From the NCBI GenBank assembly GCA_011009095.1, contig VTPC01001656.1:18008-82007 (forward strand): a stretch of DNA of 64,000 bases, given 5' to 3'. Under the pieces are notes generated by a model, which made no database searches, was not told the DNA's origin, and saw nothing but the letters and a program-made list of their open reading frames with translations. The translations under genes and the position numbers were made by a program. Of this stretch, positions 23,661 to 34,931 are shown one piece after another; position 1 is the stretch's first letter; every line of letters begins with the position of its first letter. The stretch comes from Ignelater luminosus (lineage: Eukaryota > Arthropoda > Insecta > Coleoptera > Elateridae).

Positions 23661-26219
23661 AGTTCAAAATTGCGTGGGCAGTCAAAGTGACGAGATGGTT
23701 AAGGCAACTGAAAAGACTAACATTGTTTTGGCAAGACTCATCATTATGATGTCCTATTCGCGTGTTACCGTATACAGAAAACTTTTAAGAACGATGATGG
23801 GCAAGTGCACGAACTTTTTAACCTTGCTATGAGTCTGAGGATTAGGTATTGTTGAAAATAGTTAAGCGGTGATGAGTCTTCTCTTTTTTCTAAGATTTAA
23901 GTTTTAATAACCTCAAACTTATAAACTGACGTTTAAACTTGTCAAATTTCACCTAGATCAACAGCGCCTCTAGCGGAGAGAAAATCGTTATTGAGCTCAA
24001 TTTGCGATCGTTTTTTGTTTGGTGTCGGTACTTTGTATCACAATTAACTGGTTTTGACTATCAAGACTATCGAGTATAAGAGACATTAACTGCCCACAAT
24101 TTTTTATTAATAACACTTGACACTCCTTAAAAGATAAAACTCTTTCAACAGCACTTCCTGTGAGATTTCTTACGCTCTGTGTTACCTTAACGGGTTTTAA
24201 AAAGTCGTAGGTGTTCCAAACCGTTCTTAGCTGCCTCCGATTTAATTAATTAGAACGAGGTTAATAAGATCTTTATCGGAAGATGTTAGAAAGTGTTAAT
24301 AAAGCTTCGAGAACGATGAAAAATTAAAGGAAGAAAAGATGGATAATTACACAAATCGAAAAGCAGAGACTTCAGGTTCCTAATTTCCTGAATCTTTATA
24401 TTGTCGACAGTCCTGTTTAGTTTAGTCGCCAAGTCGATGGTGAAGGCGCGACCTTTATATTGAAGCAACCGGTCCCTAAACGTGAAATCTATCATCTTGG
24501 GAATTTCCTAATTCTGCAAAGATTCTGCAGAGTATAACCTTGCTTCTGCATTGCAACCATGAGGAGGGAATGTAACTAAAAGAATTAACAGAATCTCACC
24601 AGTCTTTCGAAGAAAAAGACAGACCACTTCCTATAGAACAATGCCCAAAACGGTTTGACTTAAGACAGATGGATACAGCAATGTAATAGACAAAACTGGT
24701 TTAATGCGCAAGCTCACAATTTCTGGTGGAAAAAGCTCTCTACAACACAAAAACTATCTAATTCTTGCCCTTAATAACGTTTTATACAACTTTGAATATC
24801 TATAAACATACATGTGCAAAGGACACTTCCTGGTCAACTTCGTCTTAAAAGACTAGGAAATATTTAGATCTAAATCACTGGGCGCCAGTCACGATAGTCG
24901 ATAGTCTCTAAATAGTAAAGTCTCGTCATAAGTTATTTATACGAAGCTGATAAAATTAATTAATGCTATCTGCATACTTAAAAGAAGTGAATTCAAAAAG
25001 TACGCTTAGTGACTTTATGACACATAAACACCAGGAGGCCCAAGAAACGCTATATTTAACCTAAAGAGCTTTGTCTAACTTATCAGACCTTCTAGATTTA
25101 CTATTCCGTTTTTAATCTTGTAACAAAATAGAATTTCTCAGGTTTATAATCATTATCACCTTTGCTTTCGTTATAATTTGTAATGATGCTCACTAGGTTT
25201 ATTTTGGCTAAACGATAGAGAGGTTTGCTTACAGCTAACTTTGCAAACTAGTATGAGCAAGTTTGATTTTTTTTAAAAAAACAATGGAATTCGTACTATA
25301 ACATAAATCTGAACTTACGTTGTCGGTAGTAATTGCTAATCTATGAGTGTATTAAACTTCTTAGCATTCTGTTGATATTCAACACATAATTTAATTCGGC
25401 TTTCAGCTTCTAGTGCGCAGATGTTGACTAAATTAATTATTAATTAAATTAAAATACATTACAAATTCCTCAGCTTACCTACATGAATTCGGTCACAGTT
25501 CCCCGCAACCTATGGTGTTTAGCTTTACTTTTTAATAAGATTACTATCTTGGCCTTAGCCAATAATTTTGATTAACAGTTCTGTTTCCATATAAGTTTTC
25601 CATTTCCGTTAGGCATGAAGTTGTTCATCTGTGGTAATAGTCTCAATTGTTTGATAATGCAAAAGTGAGATTTTTTGTCACGAAGTCTAATTAGATAAAG
25701 TCAATGTTAGTTTTCATCACCGTTTGAGTAGAAATGTTTATGTTAAACTGGAAAAAGCAAGTGAGCTTTAATCCTCATCTCGGTCTAAGAACATTGTTTG
25801 CTGTTGATGTTCAAGGTATACACAAGAATGTGAGTTTAAGCTAAGATAGGCAAAGGAAAGAAAATCTGATTTAACCTTAAAAGCAGCTATGATGTTAGCA
25901 GTTACCAATTTTCCTTAGAAATTCTATTATTATTGAGATTTCCTGGGAATACAATGAATAATTTTCAGGGCACTTTTTGTGTTGTGCTCAATAGTTTGAG
26001 TGACAGATTAAGTGAGGAGGAATTTAAACTTAGCATTTCTGGAAGAGACTTGGACCAGATTACAGCGTACAATTAGTCTCAATTGAGCTGCTTTTTGCAG
26101 TTTGCTTTCTTTTTCTGTCAAAACTAGAGTTAGAATTAGAGGTAGACAAAATCGCAGTATCACCTACTATGTGTGTTTTAAAATTTATTTTTTATAATCC
26201 AAACACATAAAAGAGCAGT
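23661..26219. other. AT-rich stretch, nothing recognised
   Basis: Open frames are short (up to 71 codons) and show no motifs. No RNA gene was identified. Confidence 0.4.
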
Positions 26220-26288
26220 GTGATCCACCAATTAAAAAATCCTGATCACAAAAGTGATCCACCAAGTAAAACAATTCTGATTTTGTTC
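26220..26288. repeat. Two-copy 34-35-bp tandem repeat
   Basis: GTGATCCACCAATTAAA (first unit, from 26,220) recurs as GTGATCCACCAAGTAAA (second unit, from 26,254), and both units end in a CTGAT-containing tail. Only two copies are present. Confidence 0.7.
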
Positions 26289-26699
26289 AATCAATATAAA
26301 AATTCTAGTGAAAGCTTCTTTATGAGACTGTAGAAACAAGCAGGGCTTAAGAAGAATAGTACTCCGACGCTAAAAGTAGTCGAGATCGCATTTCCTCATT
26401 TCAGTTTAAGAAAAGATTCTAAAGCAGTTCATAGTCACAACCTGTAGATGGACATCATGTTCACATTTGAGACTTTAACCAATTCTGCAGAAATTAAAAC
26501 GTTTTCATTGCATCAGTTACGACTTTTTCAAGCAATTTTCTTAAACCGTTTAAAAGAGCTTTATAATATTGGAAATCCGAAATCTACAGGTTGTAGAATT
26601 GCAAAGCAAGGCGTTGATGTAAACAACCCATTTCCCAAGAGCAAGACGTAGCTCTTACCTAGCGAGTCTAGTTAGGATTATTGAGGCGTATATAGACTA

Positions 26700-27870
26700 C
26701 TGCACCTGTTTGGCTTTGGAGGAGAAAATTCTAATTACAGGAGAACGATAACCTAAAACGCAGAGATCCTCTCAGCACCGCAGTGCATACGGCGTTCAGA
26801 AGTTTGGAAAACCTCTGCTAGAGATGTAGAAATCGTTTCCGAGACCCCCTGATGGACGACATAGAGCAGTTTCTCAGTCGTCAGCTGAAAGACATGGTAA
26901 GACGCCCCCATACCGCCGAGGAACTCCCTGATTCCTAGTTAGTTTTGATCATGATGCCGTTGCGCAGGCTTTTAACCTTTGCTACAAGATCGCGGCGCCC
27001 AACCACGAAGAACTGTGGGAGGCACCCTCAGGAGACATGTCATTCTCGACTCTTAAAGCAGAAAAGAGATTAGCTCTAAAAATCGGTTTTTTCCTCTGTA
27101 GACAGAAGAGGCGCACGACATCACATCGTCGTGGTGGTGCAGTACCTCGAAATTAGAGGAATCAGTGGTTACGCCACGGATCCCCTGATAAGCGGCGGAT
27201 GTACTGAAATCCGTTGTCGTCGGCGTCTAAATGGGTGCTTTGTTGCATTTCACGCCGAATAAGCTGGATTACCCAGAGGTGGGGTAGCGTGGCCGCCGAA
27301 AAGTGCGACAGCACGCTCCCTTTGAATCTTCTTCATCCTATGCTTCTTGCTGAGCTTTTTGCTGTCGGCAGTGACGTCTAGGGGCTGGGATGGTTCCATG
27401 CTTTGCGGCGGGTCTTCAATATTCTGGAGGACGTCAGAGATAGCAACGTCAGGGCTGCGCAGGACCTCTTCTATTCCGATTTGGTTTATTATCTCTGCGA
27501 GACGGCAAGCGAGTTCCTCTTAGGATTTCATCGTAATGTGTATCGAATCGATCAACCTGTTTATCCTGCTGTTGCAGTGGCTCGAGTATGACTCGCTTAG
27601 AGAAGAGTCAAGAGCTGTTTTAAGTAAACCGTCGCAGTAGCCCAGGTACAGTGTTTTGCTGACTGCTCTAGTCCATTAAGTAACCATCAACTGCCTGGAT
27701 AGTTTATTTCCAATAGGCTCCACCTTGCAACATTGGATACAAGCCATCGAGTCTTTCTGACGGTACGTGCGAGTTAACTTTAGCAATTTTTGGGGGGCGA
27801 ACGCGTTCGTTTGAGATGAACTTTTCAGCTATTAGAATATTCCTCCGGATGCTGAAAGTTCAAACTCAGA
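26700..27870 (-). other. GC-richer block with broken coding-like frames
   Basis: This block is clearly richer in G+C than its flanks. On the minus strand, about 27,600-27,270 translates without a stop as a protein-like stretch including ELACRLAEIINQIGIEEVL and KKLSKKHRMKKIQRERAV. On the plus strand 27,403-27,591 is also open, as are short pieces near 26,850. No family is recognised. It is adjacent to a Jockey-type ORF1 relic (27,878-28,690), so a TE origin is likely, but which strand was coding is undecided. Confidence 0.35.
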
Positions 27871-27877
27871 TCTCAGC

Positions 27878-28690
27878 ATGACACCAAGTCCAATCTTAAA
27901 CCTCAGTGTCTCTCCCCGACCGCCGTATTATCCTCCTAGATCTACCTCCAGACTTACCTCCAGTACCAACTTATCGAATGCATCCACTACCACGACCATA
28001 AATACTTTCATACATCATCAACAGCCTCTTTTTAACTTTCCTACTATAACACTTTCAAGCGCCGGCAATTCAGATTTTCTATTAGCTTTCACATTTTATC
28101 TTCCGTTGCTTCAGATCCTTTCGCTTTTGTGAAGCTTTTTCATTGAGCTACTACCCTCGCCCAACGAAATAAGAAGTACTACATTTCGTCGTCCGAGGCT
28201 AGTCCACCAGACCAAACCATGTCCCAACAGCCACCAATCCACTCACAGACAACCGCTACCCAAAAAGCCATCGCCATTCACTCTACGGCAGTCAAAACCT
28301 GTATTGTTTATGGTCTGCCCAAAACAGTAACGTTCGCATTTCTTCCTTTCAAAACGACCTTCAGGACAGACTCGTTAATTTGAATCATCTTGAAGGACAA
28401 CCGCTCGGATCTTCTCTCCACTAGCCATTTTTCACATTAGTCCTCTAAGGCGTCGATTTCGATATCTCTGTTGACAATGTCAAAGAAGTGCTGACCCAAA
28501 ATGGACATAATTTTGTCCAAGTGTGGCACATTCGATCCGCGACATGAAGGTTTTATCACACATTCCCAACTAAACCGTCTTATACGTCAAAGACTAAATA
28601 TGATCTACTGCAGTGTTCGAGACGTCCTCCACCATACTGCGCTACAGCAACAACATCCAAGTGTGGTAATTGCGGAGATCGTTTAAAAAT
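27878..28690 (+). pseudogene. Jockey-type ORF1 (gag-like) relic
   Basis: The first part (27,878-28,132) is an open, Ser/Thr/Pro-rich leader, as is usual for gag-like ORF1 proteins. In shifted frames, about 28,280-28,320 gives AVKTCIVYGLPKTVTF, like the strand of the PRE/RRM-type domain (viRGLp..tt). About 28,450-28,500 gives GVDFDISVDNVKEVLTQNGH and further on VQVWHIRSATRRF, the usual I...L...G..v..v..mr pattern. Near 28,655 TSKCGNCGDRLK resembles the last CCHC knuckle (C.kCg..H). At least two frameshifts are present. It would have bound element RNA. The Jockey RT relic at 13.4 kb is too far away to be the same copy. Confidence 0.5.
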
Positions 28691-29224
28691 AAATTTGAAA
28701 TTCAACTAACTTACGTGGAGAATTTAGAATGAATGAGAATTCTAAATAAAGCCTCAAATGACCATCCGAACCTGTAGCTCTCAAAGATACAGCTCCATTG
28801 AGACCTTTTCAAGATCCTGATATCTACTGTATGTGGATTTTCGTTATAGTACCAAATGGAGGAAACTTCTTTCTGAAGCGTAGATTACAAATTGTAGTGC
28901 CAATAATGAATTAAAAAGCTTAACTGTTCCTTGGTGAATTCGAGGTAAACCGTATTAGCTGCGACTGTGATTTAGAGAGATTAGATCGTTGTAATTCTTG
29001 GAATCTAAGTTTACTTCGTTGTCATTTTATATTAATCTTTGGTTTTTACCTAAAGTAATTTTGTATATTGAAGTACCAGGAGCTTTTACAAAAATTGCAT
29101 TTTGTAATTACAATAATTCAAATTTCAATGTACCAAACATTTTTGTAATAGACTAAACGTTTATTTCGATAAATTTACAAAAAGATGCGTCGTCACTTAA
29201 AATAACATAAAGTAAAATTATCCA
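28691..29224. other. AT-rich stretch, nothing recognised
   Basis: No coding motif or clear repeat is seen between the ORF1 relic and the TAA tail. Confidence 0.35.
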
Positions 29225-29330
29225 ATCCTGAATACTCTACCGGTATCTTGAATAGTCGACCAGCCCGTACCTTAGTACGGCGCTGATATAATGATGATAA
29301 TAGTAATAATAATAATAATAATAAGGAGAA
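29225..29330 (+). repeat. Probable LINE 3' end with (TAA)n tail
   Basis: A GC-containing segment (GAATAGTCGACCAGCCCGTA, then GTACGGCGC) leads straight into GATGATAATAG and about nine TAA/AAT triplets ending at 29,326. I-like and some other LINE clades end in TAA-type repeats. No ORF of that element is visible upstream, so it would be a severely 5'-truncated copy. Confidence 0.45.
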
Positions 29331-30779
29331 GAACACAAGTAGGACATGTTTATGAGAAATGTGCTATAATTTTTGCTATTTCAATTTAGAAACAGCATAC
29401 TCCTGGCGCAATTTACTACGACCCGCAGCAAATAAAATCGCAGCCATAAAACAACATTTTCAATTAATTCGGTCACGCAATGGGATTGTATTTTATTGTC
29501 ACATCTTGAAATAAAGTTTAATGAAAGTATCGATTTATGAAGAGTGCGAATTTTTGCAACTGTGGAGGATAGGATATTTATTACAGTCCTTTAAGCGAAA
29601 ATGGAAAAGCTGCTTTCGATATTGGAGATTAATTAAAAAGTCAAAAATTAAAAAATTGAAAGAAGAGAGCAAAAAAAATCGTAAAAATTGAAGTTTTATA
29701 ACTGCCCGAACAGTAATTTCAGGATATTAGACGTCTTCATAACAATAATATTTTGGGCAGAAAATATTCCTGTTTTATTCTTTAAAATTAATCAAGCATT
29801 TCACGAAGTTCCACTTATAAGTTTTCTTTCTAGAATTGAAATTTAAATGTCCAATTAAGTATGTATATAAGAGCGATTCGCCTGATTTATTTTTCAATTT
29901 ATATTTTTAATATGAGTTTGTACAAAAAATTAGGTTAACTAAATATTCTCAGCTTTTAAGTTATTCAAATTTATACAATTAACTCAAATTGGAATTGAAT
30001 ATTTTATATTGTTACTGTTATTATTATTATTAATTAACAAGAAATAAAATAAAAATCAAACTTCAGTTTGTATTCACTGTCTAGTTTTTTGCTCGTTTAT
30101 GTAATTATGAAACCTCTAAAGAATTCTTTCATGTAGAATAATTCAAATAGAAGATGTGGAGTTTGTAAGGTTATATATTTAGAAGTTTCAAACATTTGAT
30201 TCAAAAGTGCTGGTTAATTATCTTATCACTACATAGGATAATTGAGTTTCTTTCAAACTTAAATTGGTTTATTCGCATTTTGTTACTCCCACTTTACATC
30301 TCCATTTAACTTAAGCTAACGTGCAGCAAACTTAAAACTTTTCAAACAATGGTCTTTTGTATAATTGCTAGTACTTTATCGAAAATAAATTGAAAATCTA
30401 AAATAATCTTTTTCATTTAATTTGTTAAAATTAGATAAGGAGGTCTTTCATCTGGAATATTTAAAAAATTGGAAAACTGCAAAAATGGAATTCTCTATTT
30501 TTCTTTTATTGAATATCGGTAGAAAGTTTTTTTTAACTCTTCGTTCATTCCCTTTATCAGAAGAAAACTGTTCGACTTCCGATTTTGTCACTATTGAATT
30601 TGTGTTTGCTACATCTACTGAATTATTGTGAAAAATAATTACTGAATCTGACGAGTTACTGTGAGCCTTAGAAAATTAGTGAAGATTAATAATGGTTTTA
30701 TTTGTGTGCAAGCATGTAAGGTAGTTTTAAACATTCACTTAAATATATATTTACGGGTATAGTTCTGTGTACACTACAT
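29331..30779. other. AT-rich stretch, nothing recognised
   Basis: One 70-codon plus-strand frame (30,422-30,631) has no recognised motif. The sequence is otherwise very AT-rich. Confidence 0.4.
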
Positions 30780-31699
30780 AATACAAAATTAAAACTAGAG
30801 ACATCTTATCGCTGCATTCCCGATCCCCTCCGCAATAAGACTCGATCTATGGCTTGGACTTCCTCTAAGTCACGCTCCTCCATGGCACGTCTAATCTCCT
30901 TGTTTCATGATCGCCGGGGCCTACCTCTTTGTTTCTCTTGGTCAAGGTGTCCAAATCATTCTAAGGATCTTTCGATTCTCTCCACAATTGTTTCTCTGGC
31001 CCCCATTATTGCTATAACATCTTCGTTGGTTCTCCTTTCCAGACTTGATATTCGTGCACTTCGTCTGTAATATAGTGATAGTCCATCTCCATTACTCTTA
31101 TTCTTTGCTTCAAGTCCGTATTTAAAGTGCAGACTTCATATCCATAGCGGAGTACGAATTCAACCATGACTCATCCGATTCGCTTTTTATTTTCTCCTGA
31201 AATGTTTCAATCCCACCACAGTGAGGCACCCTATTATTTTGCGACTATTGTGTACTCTTTGATTTCCGCTTCTTCCAATCTGTTTTCATCGATATACGAT
31301 CCTAAGTATATGAACTTATCTATCTGTTGTATTGTGGTGTGGTCTGTAATTATGATTTCAAATCTTTCGTCGAAGTTAACTACTAGGTGTCCAGTTTTCT
31401 TTATATTGACTTTGAGACCCCATTTATCATATTACTTGTAGAATCTTGTAAGCATAAATTCGAAATCGTACGCGTCTTGAGCAAGAATTTAATTTAATGT
31501 ATAAAGCACGTCATTACCAATCGGTCTCTCTATGCCATTGCAGTGTCTTTTCCAGTTCTTGAGGACCACTTCAACGTATAAATTGAAGAGTAATGGCAAC
31601 ATACTGCATCCTTGCTTTAATTCCTTTGAGACTTTCATGGGTTCTGATACTTTTCTATTACTTCTAATTTTTTTTTGCGCAGTATTATCGGTGTAATAT
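30780..31699 (-). pseudogene. LINE RT catalytic region, thumb and C-terminus
   Basis: From 31,699 down the minus strand reads YYTDNTAQ, SKELKQGCSMLPLLFNLYVE (the QGCsLSPlLFniY block), then a degraded YADD position (LAQDAYD). Next are KWGLKVNIKKTGHLVV (GL.iN..KTk.lv), FIYLGSYIDE, and VEFVLRYGYEVCTLN (YGaEvW). The C-terminal end (31,080-30,800) reads YRRSARISSLERRTNED and, after a stop, FGHLDQEKQRGRPRRS, the usual RTE-like terminus. The catalytic aspartates are lost. Confidence 0.87.
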
Positions 31700-32499
31700 T
31701 TGTTTATCTACGACTCTTCAATAATATAGTTGTACTGACTATGTGATGCACTGAGGTCACACAATAAAATGAAACAATGAACTGTACTAATTGTGAAACT
31801 TTATTGATAATGGAGCGAGCGCTAAATGAGTGCGTCCACTCTCAACATCTGTTGTATTATGCAATTCTTAAGATGCAGCACCCTCCCTGGTTGTGGGTGT
31901 GACAAAGTTGCCACCGAAAGCGGAAGCAACACATGTAAACCATTAAAACGAATGAACCTAAGAAAATACTTAAAGTAAATCTTTTACATGCTTGAACAAT
32001 AATAAATGATGAAAATAAAATCCATAAAGTAAAAATAATAATGCTTGAACAATAGTCGTTATACGCGTAACCATAGGGATATAACCATACTCATTATACA
32101 CTAGTGAATTTAATGGATTTTATTCACTGTCGGTGTTTTGTTGGTTGCCTATTTATAGATATAAACAAAATACAAATTGTTATAATCTCAAACTATTTAT
32201 TGTTAGAAAAAAAAATTGGACATCGTCTTCAGAGGATCCTTGTATTCCAGGTCTAAAACTCTCTTTGTGAAGATTGTTTACTTTCATTGACTTCTACATA
32301 TTTAAGAATTTGGACATCGCCTCCCTCAGGGGAATCCACCTCCAGATCTTTCTCAGAAGTGTTAGAATCGTAGATAAAATGTCGTATTCGACTCGCACAT
32401 AATGGGCATTATTTACTCAGATGATTTATACACTCGGCTTCGGCTCGTGTGTAAACTTCAATCCTCTTGAATAATAGCCTACATTATGTGCTCGTTGAA
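31700..32499. mobile_element. 800-bp unclassified insertion with 6-bp TSD and a terminal hairpin
   Basis: Flanked by TAATAT at 31,694-31,699 and 32,500-32,505. Removing the insert and one TAATAT restores the LINE frame through VYYTDN. The ends are TTGTTTATCTACGACTC on the left and CATTATGTGCTCGTTGAA on the right, with no clear terminal inverted repeat. An internal TAGAATCGTAGATAAA (about 32,363-32,379) is inverted relative to the left end. A 97-bp hairpin lies 8 bp from the right end. On the minus strand about 32,390-32,260 is open with an acidic peptide (SEKDLEVDSPEGGDVQ). A TGTTGAGAG...AATAAAG stretch near 31,780-31,850 (minus) is LTR-like. The class is unknown. Confidence 0.7.
32395..32491. 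repeat. 97-bp imperfect hairpin
   Basis: The left arm starts GCACATAATGGGCATTATT and the right arm ends CATTATGTGC. The arms are about 45 bp each, with the apex at GGCTTCGGCTC near 32,443. Matches are strongest at the base and at the apex, with several bulges between. It lies at the right end of the 800-bp insertion. Confidence 0.85.
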
Positions 32500-32612
32500 T
32501 AATATACTATTATTATATTTATCAGATGTTTATTTATGCCTAGATTTGTAATTTTTCCCATAGTTTAGCTCTTGGCACGTTGTCATAAGCTTTTTCCAGG
32601 TCTATAAAGCCT

Positions 32613-34045
32613 TGTAATGGGAAAAAGCTGAAAAAGAAGCCTAAGGCCCGTTACGGATGACGGAAGATGTTCAATCCCGTAGCTGAAGTCGAAGACGGGG
32701 TGGTTCTAGCTAATTAATTATAAAGAATCAATAAATTTAATTCAAAAGAGATTTTAATAAATCTTTCTTAAAGAACTTTAGTCTTGTCCACACAAAATGC
32801 ACATTACACAGTAACAGAAGATATAAATAGAAAGATAATTCTTACATACTATTCTTTCCTGGGTTTTTGAGATTTCGAAATGCTATCAGGGATGCACCAG
32901 GACGTCCAAATACATCGGAAAGACGACCAAAACCTGGCCCACAAATTTCGGCTAAATCAAGAACCGCCGGCTTTCTTTATTACGGCAAAATCTCCACGCA
33001 ACACTGACGAATCCAAGCGTCTTTTAAAACAAAAGTTCTTAACAAACGGGAACTAGATAGTCAGTGTTCACTGCATTGTTTTTTTAACTTGACGATATTA
33101 ACACATAACAACAATTCTCAAGGTAATTGTTGGAACGATGGACACAAAAGAGTATCAGGGCTATGAGAGTTCGAACCACGGACAGCAGGAAAGATAACAG
33201 TAACTAAATACATTTATTTCACGGGCAAACGGGCGGTCACTTTACGCGATCTTTCAATGGAAGACTGAATTCGATGATAAGCCACCTTCGGTACGAAAAT
33301 TTATTGGATTTAATCCTTCTGCTTGTGAATTCTGGGTCATATTCATCTAGATAAGCAATTTATTTAACCCCTTAAAGAGCCATTTTCCCAGGGTTAACAA
33401 AATGCAACACTGCAAACAAAAATGAATTCTCAGCCACTTATTGTTGTGACAAATACATCCGTGCCCGACACATCACAAAGTTAAGATAAAGCTCATATAG
33501 CGCACCGCTGTTGCTCCAAGGGAACAGCCGGGCTGGTCAACAGCCCAAATTCGGCTCTCTCAAAAAATTCTGAATCATTTTGCACATAACCAATTTGATA
33601 CAATAAAAGAAGCCAGTTGTACACTGTACCAAGGAACGAAACACAGACGATACAGTGAAAATGGAAATATACCAAACGTAATTGTTTTAATTTGATACCG
33701 CTTTTTATAAAGACACACCTCAACATTTCTTCTAGCGACGGAGCCTAAATATATATAAGTTTTTCCCCAAATCGGTGGCAACAGAAAAAAAAAATACCAA
33801 AAACCTATAAACAATTCAAAGCTAGAATGAAGCATATTTTAATAATAAAATTTCATATCAAATTTCATAAATAAAGCATGAATGAAACATGATTAACAAT
33901 GAAAGAAACAAAACAAGTTGTTGAGTATATTTTACACCAACAAAATGTTAATTTTAGTGCTTAAAATACACCCAAAGATCCATTGAGTTCGCAAAAAAAG
34001 GTAGATCTGCACATGATTTCCATTGATATTTAAATTAATGTCACA
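32613..34045. mobile_element. 1,433-bp solo-LTR-like insertion with 4-bp TSD GCCT
   Basis: Bounded by GCCT at 32,609-32,612 and 34,046-34,049. The insert begins TGTAATGG and ends TTAATGTCACA, so it has TG...CA termini on both strands with a TGTRA/TYACA match, as LTRs do. Excising it plus one GCCT rejoins the LINE frame exactly. A 4-bp TSD fits Gypsy-type integration. No second internal copy of the ends was found, so it reads as one long solo LTR; a short non-autonomous element is the alternative. Minus-strand frames of 77-86 codons at 33,493-33,835 and a basic peptide near 32,880-32,950 are unassigned. Confidence 0.75.
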
Positions 34046-34931
34046 GCCTAAGTGCACTTCAGCTCCTATCGTTACCTTTTTTTCCATGAGCTGTTGAAAA
34101 ATGAATAAGTTGTCGATATACGATCGTTCAGGGGTAAATCCACTCTAATCCCTACTGATATTATGTCCCATATTGTCCCTTCTTTTATTGTGTATGACTT
34201 TGCTAAGAAGTCTACATGTCTAGCTGTTTATACTTAGGCCACGATAACACCCTAGATCCTTCCTGTCTCTTGAAAATCAAGACAAGGTGGGTAGTTGTCT
34301 ACTCTAAAGGTGTTTTAATTCGTTGGCAATACCAGTTTATCAAACTTGTTAAACGCTTCGTCAGTGCTACCCCTCCTGCTTTCAGCAGTTTCACTGAAAT
34401 GTTTCCTTGGCCCGGAGATCGCCCGTTTTTCATTTTCATTAATGAGCTTAGGACGTCTTGATGTATTACCTTTATGTCCTTTAGTATTTCACCTTTTTCT
34501 TCGTTGCCAATTACTGCCTGTTGGTGTTTCCCTCTTTCTTCTGATAACAGTTGTTCATAGTGTTGTTTCCATTTAGTTATTGGGATTAAATTGTTTATGC
34601 ATTTGTTGTTTTGTTTCTTTTTCATTTTTGTTATCAATCTTCAGACTTCCGTGGTCTGTGCTCCTCCTACTAAATTTTCCACTTGGATACATTTTTGTTC
34701 CCATTCTTCATTTTTTGAATGTTTTATTCATTATCTTAATTCTCTATTTTCAACTGTTTTAGTAGTTAGCCACTTCTTGTAGTCTTTGTTCTTTTCGTTA
34801 ATCTGTTCATCATCATCCATTGCGGTTTTTTTTGTCTCTGTTTTCAGAACTTCTTGGGCTATTTTAATGATTTTTTTCTTTATGTTGATGTATTCTTGTT
34901 CAATATCATTTAATACTGGTGTTTGATTCAA
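34046..34931 (-). pseudogene. LINE linker and N-terminal RT blocks
   Basis: Frames at 34,931-34,731 (AMDDDEQINEKNKDYKKWL) and 34,637-34,299 give the pre-RT linker (TKWKQHYEQLLSEERG, the W..hF..LL motif) and the first RT blocks (SLMKMKNGRSPGQGNISVKL, matching K.GKapG.DgI). Near 34,110-34,150 SGFTPERSYIDNLF and QQLMEKK match GF.pgRS..d.ifilrQl.EK. The frame then reaches EVHLG at the insertion border at 34,046. Stops and frameshifts are present. Confidence 0.82.

Noticed and set aside
30849-31441. Plus-strand open frames of 73 and 91 codons
   Set aside because: They are antisense shadows of the minus-strand LINE RT and C-terminus, whose motifs are clear on the other strand.
31780-31850. A Copia LTR (TGTTGAGAG...AATAAAG on the minus strand)
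   Set aside because: No matching CA end with a duplication was found, and the block lies within the 800-bp insertion whose true borders are elsewhere.
33165-33200. tRNA-like T-arm (GAGTTCGAACC)
   Set aside because: No matching acceptor, D or anticodon stems around it.
33493-33835. Minus-strand frames of 77 and 86 codons as a membrane protein gene
   Set aside because: They lie wholly inside the LTR-like insertion, overlap each other in different frames and show no family motif.
34346-34782. Plus-strand hydrophobic frames resembling membrane proteins
   Set aside because: They are antisense to the Lys/Glu-rich LINE linker and RT; complementing Lys/Glu codons produces Phe/Leu/Ser-rich peptides.
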